From the NCBI RefSeq assembly GCF_029853695.1, contig NZ_CP122537.1, positions 2,811,501-2,875,500 on the forward strand: a DNA stretch of 64,000 nucleotides, in the 5' to 3' direction. This DNA is from Jannaschia sp. GRR-S6-38. Lineage in GTDB: Bacteria > Pseudomonadota > Alphaproteobacteria > Rhodobacterales > Rhodobacteraceae. This document shows positions 47,924 to 55,920 of this stretch, one piece after another (position 1 is the first letter of the stretch; the number at the start of each line of letters is the position of its first letter). Both the position numbers and the translations under genes were made by a program. The notes below the pieces were generated by a model that saw only the letters and a program-made list of their open reading frames with translations, searched no databases and was not told where the DNA came from.

Positions 47924-47995
47924 GATGCCTCTCCGGATGGATGTCCCGGGGATATGGCCGGCGGCAGGGCAAAAGAAAAATACAACTATCGCGGC

Positions 47996-48017
47996 AGAAC
48001 GTTCTATAAAATGGAAC
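47996..48017. promoter_or_regulatory. dyads in the SbtA/LysR divergent region
   Basis: A perfect palindrome AGAACGTTCT (47996-48005) overlaps GTTC-N9-GAAC (48001-48017), directly before the LysR start in the 95-base divergent region. This is a plausible LysR operator and autoregulatory site. Confidence 0.4.
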
Positions 48018-48018
48018 T

Positions 48019-48876
48019 ATGAACCGTCTGAACTACCATCACCTGCGCTATTTCCACGAGGTCGCGACGGAGGGGCATCTGGGGCGCGCGGCGGAGCGGC
48101 TGAACGTGTCGCAATCGGCGCTATCGACGCAGATCCGCCAGCTCGAGGCGCGGCTGGGCCACGAGCTGTTCGACCGGACGGGCCGGACGCTGACCCTGAC
48201 CGAGGCGGGGCGGATCGCGCTGGACCACGCCGCGCGGATCTTCGGGACGGGCGAGGAGCTGCTGGCCAGTCTGCGTGAACAGGGGCGCGCGGCGCCGCTG
48301 CGCGTGGGCTCGCAATCGACGCTGTCGCGCAACTTCCAGATGCGCTTCCTGCGGCCCGCGCTCGAGGACGGGCGCTGGGAGATCGAATTGCGCTCCGGCT
48401 CGACCGCCGTGCTGCTCGACGGCCTGCGCGCCCTGGCGCTGGACGTGGTGCTGACCACCGAACTGCCCGCCACCGCCGAGGAGGGGCTGACGGCCGCGCG
48501 CGTGGATGAGCAGGCCGTGGGCCTGCACGGCGTGCCCGAACGCCTGCGCCACGGTGACCTGCGGGGCCTCCTGGCCGGCGAGCCGCTGATCCTTCCGACC
48601 GATGCGGCGATCCGCGCCCAGGCGGAAGCGCTGTTCGCGCGGCTCGACGTGCGTCCGCGCATCGCGGCGGATGTGGACGACATGGCGATGGTGCGCCTGT
48701 TGGCGCGCGAGGGCGCGGGGCTGGCCGTCGCCCCGGCGGTCGTCCTGGCCGACGAGATCGCCTCGGGGCGCGTGGCCTCGGCGCCCTACGACCTGGCGAT
48801 CCGCATCCCGTTCTACGCGGTCACGATCCGGCGGCGCTTTCCGCATCCGGCGCTGGCGGACCTGCTCGGCGGCTAG
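48019..48876 (+). CDS. LysR-family transcriptional regulator
   Basis: A 285-residue LysR protein with HTH at residues 5-60 (YHHLRYFHEVATEGHLGRAA, VSQSALSTQIRQLE). The N-terminus NYHHLRYF is characteristic of the NhaR-like group, which often governs adjacent ion transporters. The gene diverges from the SbtA-type permease with 95 bases between, and is likely its regulator. Its 3' end overlaps the convergent TRAP permease gene by four bases. Confidence 0.9.
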   Translation: MNRLNYHHLRYFHEVATEGHLGRAAERLNVSQSALSTQIRQLEARLGHELFDRTGRTLTLTEAGRIALDHAARIFGTGEELLASLREQGRAAPLRVGSQSTLSRNFQMRFLRPALEDGRWEIELRSGSTAVLLDGLRALALDVVLTTELPATAEEGLTAARVDEQAVGLHGVPERLRHGDLRGLLAGEPLILPTDAAIRAQAEALFARLDVRPRIAADVDDMAMVRLLAREGAGLAVAPAVVLADEIASGRVASAPYDLAIRIPFYAVTIRRRFPHPALADLLGG

Positions 48877-50288
48877 AGCAGCCCCGGAAGCCAGAGCACG
48901 ATGCCCGGGAAGGCGATCAGCACGGCCACCGTCGCGACATCGGCCACGAAGAAGGGCGAGGCGCCGCGGAAGACGTCCTGCACCGAGATGTCCATCTTCG
49001 CGTCCTGCGCCACGCCCGCCACGACGAAGCAGTTCAGCCCGATGGGCGGCGTGATCAAACAGAGCTCGGCCATCTTCACCACGATGATCCCGAACCAGAT
49101 CGCCGCCTCCTCGTTCGTCATGCCGAGCGCGCCCGGTTCGGCGCCGACGCCGCCGTTGAGCGCCATGACGGCGGGGAAGGTGATCGGCAGGGTCAGGATC
49201 AGCATCCCGATCGCGTCCATGAACATGCCGAGGATTACGTAGGCGCCCAGGATCATCAGCAGGATCCAGTAGGGCCCCATGTCGAGCGAGGTGATGAAAT
49301 CGGCGAAGGCGTCGGGCAGCTTGGCGAAGCCCAGGAAGCGCACGTAGATCAGCACGCCCCAGATCATCGCGAAGATCATCACGGTCAGTTTGGCGGCCTC
49401 CATCAGCGCGCCCTGCAGGTCGCGCCAGCGCATCCCCTGCCAGAGCGCCATGGCCAGCACGACGCCCGCGCCCAGCGCGCCCGCCTCGGTGGGCGTCGCC
49501 CAGCCGAAATAGATCGAGTAGACGATGATGAAGACCACGAGCAGGATCGGCATCGCGCCGGGCAGCGACGCGAAGCGCTGGCGCCAGGTGAAGCCCGTCA
49601 CCGCGGGCCCGAGCGAGGGGCGGATGCGCGCGAGCCCGATCACCAGCCCCGCGTAGATCAGCGCCGAGACCAGCCCAGGAAGGAAGCCCGCGAGCAGCAG
49701 CTTGCCCACCGATTGCTCGACGATGATCGCGTAGATCACGAGGATGGCGGAGGGCGGGATCAGCGAGGCGAGCGTGCCGCCCGCCGCCACGACGCCGGCC
49801 GCGAAGCGCTTGTCGTAGCCCAGCTTCAGCATCTCGGGGATGGCGATGCGCGCGAAGACCGCCGAGGTCGCCACCGAGGCGCCCGAGACGGCGGCGAAGC
49901 CCGCGGTTGCGAAGACCGTCGCCACGCCGAGCCCCCCGGGCGTCCAGCCGATCCAGCGCTTGGCGGCCTCGAACAGGTACTGCGTCAGCCCCGCGTAATA
50001 AGCGAGATAGCCGATCAGGATGAAGGTCGGGATCAGGCTGAGCGCGTAGGTCGTCGATTTCGAGTGCGGCACCTGGCCCGCCAGCTTGGCGGCGGTGACG
50101 AGGCCGCGGTCGAAGCCCTGCTTCTGCATGAAGAACAGGCACAGCCCGACGAAGCCGATGAAGGCCGCCGCGAAGGCCACGCGCACGCCGATCAGCACCA
50201 GCACCAGAAGCAGGCCCGACAGCCACAGCGACAGGGTGAAGATCTCGACCCCGTCGAGCAGGGCGCGCATGTCGATCAGGTCATCCAC
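48873..50288 (-). CDS. TRAP transporter large permease
   Basis: A 471-residue DctM-type permease of a second TRAP system. Landmarks: GFAAVSGASVATSAVFARIA, GTLASLIPPSAILVIYA, and C-terminal LITPPIGLNCFVVAGVA. The N-terminus is extended relative to DctM of the dicarboxylate system, with a conserved GQVPHSKSTTYALSLIPTF-like segment. The GTG start at 50288 overlaps the small-permease gene by eight bases. The substrate is unknown; the neighbouring aldolase suggests an acid or sugar acid. Confidence 0.92.
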   Translation of the reverse strand: MDDLIDMRALLDGVEIFTLSLWLSGLLLVLVLIGVRVAFAAAFIGFVGLCLFFMQKQGFDRGLVTAAKLAGQVPHSKSTTYALSLIPTFILIGYLAYYAGLTQYLFEAAKRWIGWTPGGLGVATVFATAGFAAVSGASVATSAVFARIAIPEMLKLGYDKRFAAGVVAAGGTLASLIPPSAILVIYAIIVEQSVGKLLLAGFLPGLVSALIYAGLVIGLARIRPSLGPAVTGFTWRQRFASLPGAMPILLVVFIIVYSIYFGWATPTEAGALGAGVVLAMALWQGMRWRDLQGALMEAAKLTVMIFAMIWGVLIYVRFLGFAKLPDAFADFITSLDMGPYWILLMILGAYVILGMFMDAIGMLILTLPITFPAVMALNGGVGAEPGALGMTNEEAAIWFGIIVVKMAELCLITPPIGLNCFVVAGVAQDAKMDISVQDVFRGASPFFVADVATVAVLIAFPGIVLWLPGLL

Positions 50289-50946
50289 GGCGGCTGCCCC
50301 CGTATAGGTCGTCGCCTGCGGCGATCACGCCGACCGAGGCGGCCTCCTTGCTGGCCTGCTCCGCCGGGTCCTCGGGCAGGGGCACGGCGACGATGGCCTC
50401 GCCCCCGGTCCGCAGCCCGCGGCCATAGGCCCAGATCTGGATCGCGAGGCGCAGCCAGAGGATCGCGAAGGCGACCGGCACGGCCAGCTTCGCCGGCCAG
50501 AGCGGCAGCGCGATGTCGATTGAGCTGTCCGACGACCAGTTCGGCGCGTTCCAGTCGAAGCTGCGCAGGAAATGGAACCACGTGCCGTAGATCAGCGCGG
50601 TGACGACCAGAAGCATGAAGATCACCGACAGGAATTCGAAGAGCCACAGCACCCGGCCGCGCAGCTTGCTGACCAGAAGGTCCATGCGGATATGCCCGCC
50701 CTCGCGTTGGACATAGGCGAGGCCCAGGAAGGCGAAGACGGCCATGAATTGCTCGGTCCAGTCGATATAGCCGGGCACCGGGGCGTTGAGGAACTTGCGC
50801 AAGAGGACGTTGGCGATGGCCAGCAGGACCAGCGCGAAGATGACCACGCCCGACATGAGGTTCAGGAAGGCTTCGAGCCGCAGAAGCGCGCGGTCGATGC
50901 GGGACAGGCGGCTGTCGTCCGTCAGGACGGAAGATGGTGTCGACAT
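50281..50946 (-). CDS. TRAP transporter small permease
   Basis: A 221-residue DctQ-type subunit with four helices: LNLMSGVVIFALVLLAIANV, FMAVFAFLGLAYVQREGGHI (with the R-x-x-G-H-I-R-M-D family signature right after), WLFEFLSVIFMLLVV and a last helix near AFAILWLRLAIQI. It lies between the binding protein and large permease genes of the second TRAP operon. Confidence 0.92.
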   Translation of the reverse strand: MSTPSSVLTDDSRLSRIDRALLRLEAFLNLMSGVVIFALVLLAIANVLLRKFLNAPVPGYIDWTEQFMAVFAFLGLAYVQREGGHIRMDLLVSKLRGRVLWLFEFLSVIFMLLVVTALIYGTWFHFLRSFDWNAPNWSSDSSIDIALPLWPAKLAVPVAFAILWLRLAIQIWAYGRGLRTGGEAIVAVPLPEDPAEQASKEAASVGVIAAGDDLYGGSRRG

Positions 50947-51032
50947 GGCCCCTCACCGCGCACGGGCGCGTCTTTCCTTCGCGGCGCCCCGGATCCCTCC
51001 GGGACGCCTGGTGGGAATTGGATCAGGCGGGT

Positions 51033-51064
51033 GCGGGACGCCTCCTCGGGCAGGCGCGTCCCGC
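51033..51064 (-). promoter_or_regulatory. intercistronic hairpin after the second dctP
   Basis: A perfect 9-bp stem (GCGGGACGC / GCGTCCCGC) with a 14-base loop, eight bases after the binding-protein stop and 87 before the small-permease start. No T-run. Same position and type as the hairpins after the other two dctP genes. Confidence 0.6.
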
Positions 51065-51071
51065 CTCCGTC

Positions 51072-52079
51072 TCAGTCCGGTGCGTTGTCGGCGATGGCCT
51101 GCATCGTCAGGTCGTAGAGTTCCTGACCCGGCAGGCCGTTGGCATTCGCCTCCTCGATCCACGCCTGGTGGATGGGGTCGGCGCCCGCGCGCAGCTTGGC
51201 GATCTCGGCCTCGGCCACGGTGACCTTTTGCACGCCCTTCTCGGCCAGGGTGGCTTCCCAGCCTTCCAGCAGCTCTGCGTAGTTCTCCAGGTAGTAGTCG
51301 ATCGAGTCCTGCACCGCTTCGTCGAGGATCGCCCGATGCTCGTCCGACAGCGCGTTATAGGCGTCGATATTGACCACGACCGGGCAGTTCACGGTGCCGG
51401 GGTTCAGGTTCTCGGTCCACCAGTCGGCGATGTCGATCGTGCCGAAGGACAGATGCGCGTGCTGGGCGAAGGCGACGGAGTCGACGACGCCGGATTCCAT
51501 GGCGTTGTAGGCCTCCGAGGACGTGACCGAGGTCGGGACCGCGCCGACGCTCGCGAACATGTCGCCGATGCCGCCGGTGGCGCGCACGCGCATCCCGTCG
51601 AACTCGGCCACCTCGTCGCGCGGCTCGCCGGTGCCGACGATGTTGTATTGCGGCATGGGGCTGGTCATCAGCATCCGCGCGTTCCACTGGGCCATCTCCG
51701 CGGCCACGGCCGGATGCTCGTAGATCGTGTGGCTGACCGCCGTTTCCTGCTCCAGGGTCTCGACCCCGAGGAAGGGCAGCTCAAGCACGGTGATCGCGCG
51801 ATTCTTGTCGCGGTGATAGCCCGCGCAGAACTGCGCCATCTCGAAGGCGCCGATCGAGATCCCGTCGAGGTTCTCGCGGTTGTTCGACAACCCGCCATAA
51901 TTCACGTCGATGGTGAATTCCCCACCGGAGCGTTCGGCGACCAGCTCGGACAGCTTCTCGACATGCTCGGTGAAGGCGCGGCGCGTTCCCCAGAGCGAGG
52001 CGTTCCATTCCACGGCCAGCGCCTCTCCGGCGAAGGCCAGCGTGAGGACGGCGACGGAGGTCGTCGTGAGTATCTTCAT
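51072..52079 (-). CDS. TRAP transporter substrate-binding protein
   Basis: A 335-residue periplasmic binding protein (signal MKILTTTSVAVLTLAFAG ending ALA). DctP-fold features: EWNASLWGTRRAFTEHVEKL at the mature N-terminus, FDGMRVRATGG with the carboxylate-binding Arg, and TSSEAYNAMESGVVDSVAFA. It is only distantly similar to the dicarboxylate DctP in this window, so its ligand probably differs. Operon order is dctP-dctQ-dctM. The promoter region is shared with the divergent aldolase gene. Confidence 0.93.
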   Translation of the reverse strand: MKILTTTSVAVLTLAFAGEALAVEWNASLWGTRRAFTEHVEKLSELVAERSGGEFTIDVNYGGLSNNRENLDGISIGAFEMAQFCAGYHRDKNRAITVLELPFLGVETLEQETAVSHTIYEHPAVAAEMAQWNARMLMTSPMPQYNIVGTGEPRDEVAEFDGMRVRATGGIGDMFASVGAVPTSVTSSEAYNAMESGVVDSVAFAQHAHLSFGTIDIADWWTENLNPGTVNCPVVVNIDAYNALSDEHRAILDEAVQDSIDYYLENYAELLEGWEATLAEKGVQKVTVAEAEIAKLRAGADPIHQAWIEEANANGLPGQELYDLTMQAIADNAPD

Positions 52080-52195
52080 CGTATCTTCTCCCTGTGCGCG
52101 GGGCTCCCTCCCCGCGTCTGTGCCGGGCAGGCTAGGGCAGGGGCCGCGGGGCGGCAAGCCTTGCGAGGATTGCCCTGTCGTGCCACGCCGGGGCC

Positions 52196-52912
52196 ATGAC
52201 AGCGCTGAAGGATCGGCTCGCCTCGGGCGAGGTGCTGCGCGGGCTCTGGCAGAACCTGCCGGGGCCCGAGGCGGCCGAGATCGCCGCGGCCGCGGGGTTC
52301 GACTGGCTGGTCCTCGACGGCGAGCACGGGCCCTGGGACCCGGGCGACATCCGCCGCCGCCTGATCGCCGCGCCCGACGCCGTGGTGCGGGTGCCGATGG
52401 GCGAGGCCTGGGTGGTCAAGCAGGCGCTGGACCTGGGCGCACGCGCGATCCTCGTGCCGATGGTGGACGATGCGGCCCAGGCCCGCGCCGCGGTCGCCGC
52501 CTGCCGCTATCCGCCCGAAGGCATCCGCGGCATGGGTGCCTTCGTTGCGCGGGCGGCGATGTACGGCGCCGATCCGGGCTATCCTGCGCGGGCGAATGCC
52601 GAAATCTCGGTCTGGGTGCAGGCCGAAAGCCGCGCTGCGCTTGCCGATCTGGACGCGATCTGCGCGGTCGAGGGCGTCGATTGCGTCTTCCTCGGGCCCG
52701 CCGATCTGGCCGCCGACATGGGAACCACCCCCGCCGATCCGGCGGTCCATGCCGCGCTGGAGGATGCCATAGCGCGCATCCGCGCCAGCGGCCGGGCCGC
52801 GGGAATCTTCGCCGCCGAGCCCGCGCGCTGGATCGCGGCCGGGGCCAATGTCGTCGCGATGGGATCGGACGGGATGGTCCTGATGTCCGGGCTCCGGGCG
52901 CTGCTGCCGTGA
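52196..52912 (+). CDS. HpcH/HpaI-family aldolase
   Basis: A 238-residue class II pyruvate aldolase, cleaving 2-keto-3-deoxy or 4-hydroxy-2-oxo acids to pyruvate (or tartronate semialdehyde) and an aldehyde. Motifs: GFDWLVLDGEHGPWDPGDI, DLGARAILVPMVD, catalytic GIRGMG, and the metal-binding AESRAALADLDAI with FLGPADLAADMG. Divergent from the second TRAP operon with 116 bases between starts, which suggests it processes the imported substrate. Confidence 0.92.
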   Translation: MTALKDRLASGEVLRGLWQNLPGPEAAEIAAAAGFDWLVLDGEHGPWDPGDIRRRLIAAPDAVVRVPMGEAWVVKQALDLGARAILVPMVDDAAQARAAVAACRYPPEGIRGMGAFVARAAMYGADPGYPARANAEISVWVQAESRAALADLDAICAVEGVDCVFLGPADLAADMGTTPADPAVHAALEDAIARIRASGRAAGIFAAEPARWIAAGANVVAMGSDGMVLMSGLRALLP

Positions 52913-53898
52913 TCCGACTCTCGGCGCGCGGCGCGCATGCGGTCTTCGAGCCGGGATCGGGGCACCTTCCGGAGCTGACGATCGACGGCGCGTCGGTCCT
53001 CTGGGCCGCGCCCTGGCGGGACGACCCGGCGGTGCAGTCCGACGCGGCGATCCCGTGGGTCGACCGGCGGCTGGGCGGCAGCTTCGTCTGCGCCCCCTTC
53101 GGCCGCGACGACGCCGATGGCGGGCCGCCGCACGGGCTGGCGGCCAATGCACCCTGGCGGGTCACCCGGGCGGGGCCCTCCGCGCTGACCGCGCGACGGC
53201 GGCTGTCGCGCGGCCGGGTCGAGGCGCGGCTGGCGCTGCGCGACGGGCACCCGGCGCTCTACCAGACCCATCTGCTGGAGCTCGACGCGCCCTGCAGCTT
53301 CGCGCATCACCCGGTGATCCACCTGTCCGGCGGCGGGCGAATCCGCTGCTCGCCCAAGCGCGCGGCGCTGACCTTCGACGCGGATGAGGGGGCGGCCTTC
53401 CCGCGCGCCGCGCGGACCGAGGATTACCGCTTCGACGGCCGCGACCTGCGCGACTATCCCGCCGCGCCTTGCGAGGATTTCGTCGCGCTGGTCGAGGCGG
53501 CCCCGGGCCTCGCCTGGACGGCGCTGGAGCGCGTCGCGGAGGCGGACACGATCCTGATCCTCAAGCGCGCCGAGCAATTGCCGCTGACCTGCCTGTGGAT
53601 CTCGAACGGGGCGCGGCAGGTCGCACCGTGGCTGGGGCAGACCGGGATTCTGGGCATCGAGGACGCCGCCTGCGCGGGCGCGGACGGCTTCGCCGCGGCG
53701 CTGTCGGGCGACACGCGGCTGGCGGCGGAGGGCGTCCCGCTGGTCCTGCCGCCTGGCCGCCACCTGATCCCCCACGCGATCCTGCGCCTCGCCGGCCGCC
53801 ACGAGATCACCTCCGTCACGCCCGGCGACGGCGTCCTGCACCTCGCCACGACCGCGGGCGCGCGGGAGGTGCCCTTCGCGCCGGAGCATTTCGCATGA
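52909..53898 (+). CDS. aldose 1-epimerase-like protein
   Basis: A 329-residue galactose-mutarotase-fold protein. It starts with GTG overlapping the aldolase stop (GTGA). The fold is suggested by LPELTIDGASVLWAAPW, PFGRDDADGGPPHGLAAN, HHPVIHLSGGG and a late LPLTCLWISNG. The catalytic His/Glu pattern of true mutarotases is not certain here. Coupling to the aldolase suggests a role in sugar-derived acid metabolism. Confidence 0.7.
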   Translation: MIRLSARGAHAVFEPGSGHLPELTIDGASVLWAAPWRDDPAVQSDAAIPWVDRRLGGSFVCAPFGRDDADGGPPHGLAANAPWRVTRAGPSALTARRRLSRGRVEARLALRDGHPALYQTHLLELDAPCSFAHHPVIHLSGGGRIRCSPKRAALTFDADEGAAFPRAARTEDYRFDGRDLRDYPAAPCEDFVALVEAAPGLAWTALERVAEADTILILKRAEQLPLTCLWISNGARQVAPWLGQTGILGIEDAACAGADGFAAALSGDTRLAAEGVPLVLPPGRHLIPHAILRLAGRHEITSVTPGDGVLHLATTAGAREVPFAPEHFA

Positions 53899-54353
53899 TC
53901 CTCGTCGATGCCGATGCCTGCCCGGTGAAGCCGGAGATCACCGAGGTCGCGATCCGCCGCAACATGCAAGCGATCTTCGTGGCGGGCAGCTTCCTGCGGC
54001 TGACGACGCATCCGCTGATCAAGCTCTATGTCGCGGGCGAGGGGTTCGACGCCGCCGACGACGCCATCGCCGAGGTCGCGCGGCCGGGCACCGTCACGGT
54101 CACCGCCGACATCCTGCTGGCCGAGCGCGTCATCAAAGCGGGCGGCGCAGCGCTCGATCCGCGCGGGCGCGAATTCACCGAGCGCTCCATCGGCGAGACC
54201 GTGGCCACCCGCGACCTGATGGCCGAGCTGCGTCCGGGGATGGAGGGGATGACCGGCGGGCAGGGCGGCGGCCAGCGGCCCTTCGGCCCGCGCGACCGCG
54301 CCGCCTTCAAGAACGCGCTGGACCGAATCCTGACCCGGATCGCGAGGGGCTGA
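53895..54353 (+). CDS. YaiI/YqxD family protein (DUF188)
   Basis: A 152-residue DUF188 protein starting MILVDADACPVKPEI, the family signature. Further conserved patches are TADILLAERVIKAGG and ALDPRGREFTERSIGE, resembling a PIN-like nuclease fold. The gene overlaps the epimerase-like gene by four bases (ATGA). Function unknown. Confidence 0.92.
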   Translation: MILVDADACPVKPEITEVAIRRNMQAIFVAGSFLRLTTHPLIKLYVAGEGFDAADDAIAEVARPGTVTVTADILLAERVIKAGGAALDPRGREFTERSIGETVATRDLMAELRPGMEGMTGGQGGGQRPFGPRDRAAFKNALDRILTRIARG

Positions 54354-54401
54354 GTCTCCTCGGGCGGCAAAGACGTTGTGGTGCGGTGCCCCTCTTCGCG
54401 C

Positions 54402-55904
54402 CTAGCGGTTGCCGCGCCCCACGAAGCGCCCGGCCTCCGAGGCGGCGAGCTTGAGTGCGCGAGACTTGTTCACGCATTCCTGCCATTCGCTTTCGGGGTC
54501 GCTGTCATGCACGATCCCGGCGCCCGCCTGCACGTGCAATTGGCCGTCCTTCAGCACCCCGGTCCGGAGCGCGATGCACATGTCCATGTCGCCATTGGAC
54601 GAGAAATAACCGACCCCGCCTGCGTAGACGCCGCGCTTCAGGGGCTCCAGCTCGTCGATGATCTGCATCGCGCGGACCTTCGGCGCCCCCGAGACGGTGC
54701 CAGCCGGCAGACCCGCCAGCAGCGCCGAAAGCGCGTCCTGATCGGGGCTGAGCCGACCGGTCACGTTCGAGACGATATGCATCACGTGGCTGTAGCGTTC
54801 GACCACGAAGGTCTCGGTCGGGCTGACCGTCCCGGGGCGCGAGACGCGGGCCACGTCGTTGCGGCCCAGATCGAGCAGCATCAGGTGCTCGGCGCGCTCT
54901 TTCTCGTCGGCCAGCAGATCGGCCTCGAGCGCGCGGTCCTCCTCCGGCGTGGCCCCGCGCCGGCGGGTGCCGGCCATGGGGCGCAGCGTGACCTCGTCGC
55001 CGAAGACGCGGACCAGGATCTCGGGGGACGCGCCGACGATCTGGAAGCCGCCGAGGTCGAAATGGAACATGAAGGGCGAGGGATTCGTGCGCCGCAGCGC
55101 GCGGTAGAGCGCGAAGGGTGGCAGCGGGAAGTCGTAGCTCCAGCGCTGCGAGGGCACGACCTGGAAGATGTCGCCCGCCGCGATGTACTCCTTCGCACGG
55201 GCGACGGCGTCGAGGAAGGCGGGCTTGGGGAAATGGCTGACCGGCTCGGCCAGCGCGAAGGGCTCGGCCATGTCGCGCGGCTCGGTCACCGCGCGGCTGA
55301 GGCTGGACAGCGCGTCCTGCAGCCGCTCGGCCGCCTGTGCATAGGCCGCGCGCGCCGAGCCGCCGCCCGCGGCCCAGGCGGGCGCGACGAGGATGACCTC
55401 GCCCTTCACCCCGTCCAGCACCGCGACGACCGAAGGCCGCATCAGCACCGCGTCGGGCAGGCCCAGCGGATCGGGGTTCACGTCGGGCAGGCGCTCGACC
55501 AGCCGGATCATGTCGTAGCCCAGATAGCCGAAGAGCCCGGCGCTGGCCGCGGGCAGGTCCGCCGGCAGGTCGATGCGGCTTTCGTCGAGCAGCGCCCGGA
55601 TCGCCTCCAGTGGCGCGCCCGCATCCTCCCAGGCCTCCGGGTCCCAGCGCGCGGCCCGGTTCACGCGGCTGGTCTCGCTGCGGCATTCCCAGATCAGGTC
55701 GGGCTTCATGCCGACGATCGAGTAGCGTCCCCGCACCTCGCCGCCGGTCACCGATTCCAGCATGAAGGAGAAGGGCTGCGCCTCGGCGAGCTTCAGCATC
55801 AGGCTGACCGGCGTGTCCAGATCGGCGGGCAGCCGGGTCCAGAGAACCTGGTTCGCGCCGGTCTCGAACGCGGCCTCGAAGCTGGCGAAGTCGGGGGCGA
55901 TCAC
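54402..55904 (-). CDS. trpE: anthranilate synthase component I
   Basis: A 500-residue chorismate-utilising enzyme making anthranilate with the glutaminase TrpG. The tryptophan feedback site is visible in FMLESVTGGEVRGRYSIVG. The C-terminal chorismate domain carries VVPSQRW, FHFDLGGFQIVGASPEILVR (quoted in part), PMAGTRRRG, DLGRNDVARV and AGAGIVHDSDPE. GTG start at 55904, 16 bases after the foldase gene, indicates translational coupling. No trp leader peptide is present in that short gap; trpG is not in this window. Confidence 0.97.
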   Translation of the reverse strand: MIAPDFASFEAAFETGANQVLWTRLPADLDTPVSLMLKLAEAQPFSFMLESVTGGEVRGRYSIVGMKPDLIWECRSETSRVNRAARWDPEAWEDAGAPLEAIRALLDESRIDLPADLPAASAGLFGYLGYDMIRLVERLPDVNPDPLGLPDAVLMRPSVVAVLDGVKGEVILVAPAWAAGGGSARAAYAQAAERLQDALSSLSRAVTEPRDMAEPFALAEPVSHFPKPAFLDAVARAKEYIAAGDIFQVVPSQRWSYDFPLPPFALYRALRRTNPSPFMFHFDLGGFQIVGASPEILVRVFGDEVTLRPMAGTRRRGATPEEDRALEADLLADEKERAEHLMLLDLGRNDVARVSRPGTVSPTETFVVERYSHVMHIVSNVTGRLSPDQDALSALLAGLPAGTVSGAPKVRAMQIIDELEPLKRGVYAGGVGYFSSNGDMDMCIALRTGVLKDGQLHVQAGAGIVHDSDPESEWQECVNKSRALKLAASEAGRFVGRGNR

Positions 55905-55920
55905 GGCGTCACGCGCTTTC

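Noticed and set aside
54402..55904. trp attenuator upstream of trpE
   Set aside because: Only 16 bases separate trpE from the foldase gene, leaving no room for a leader peptide or terminator.
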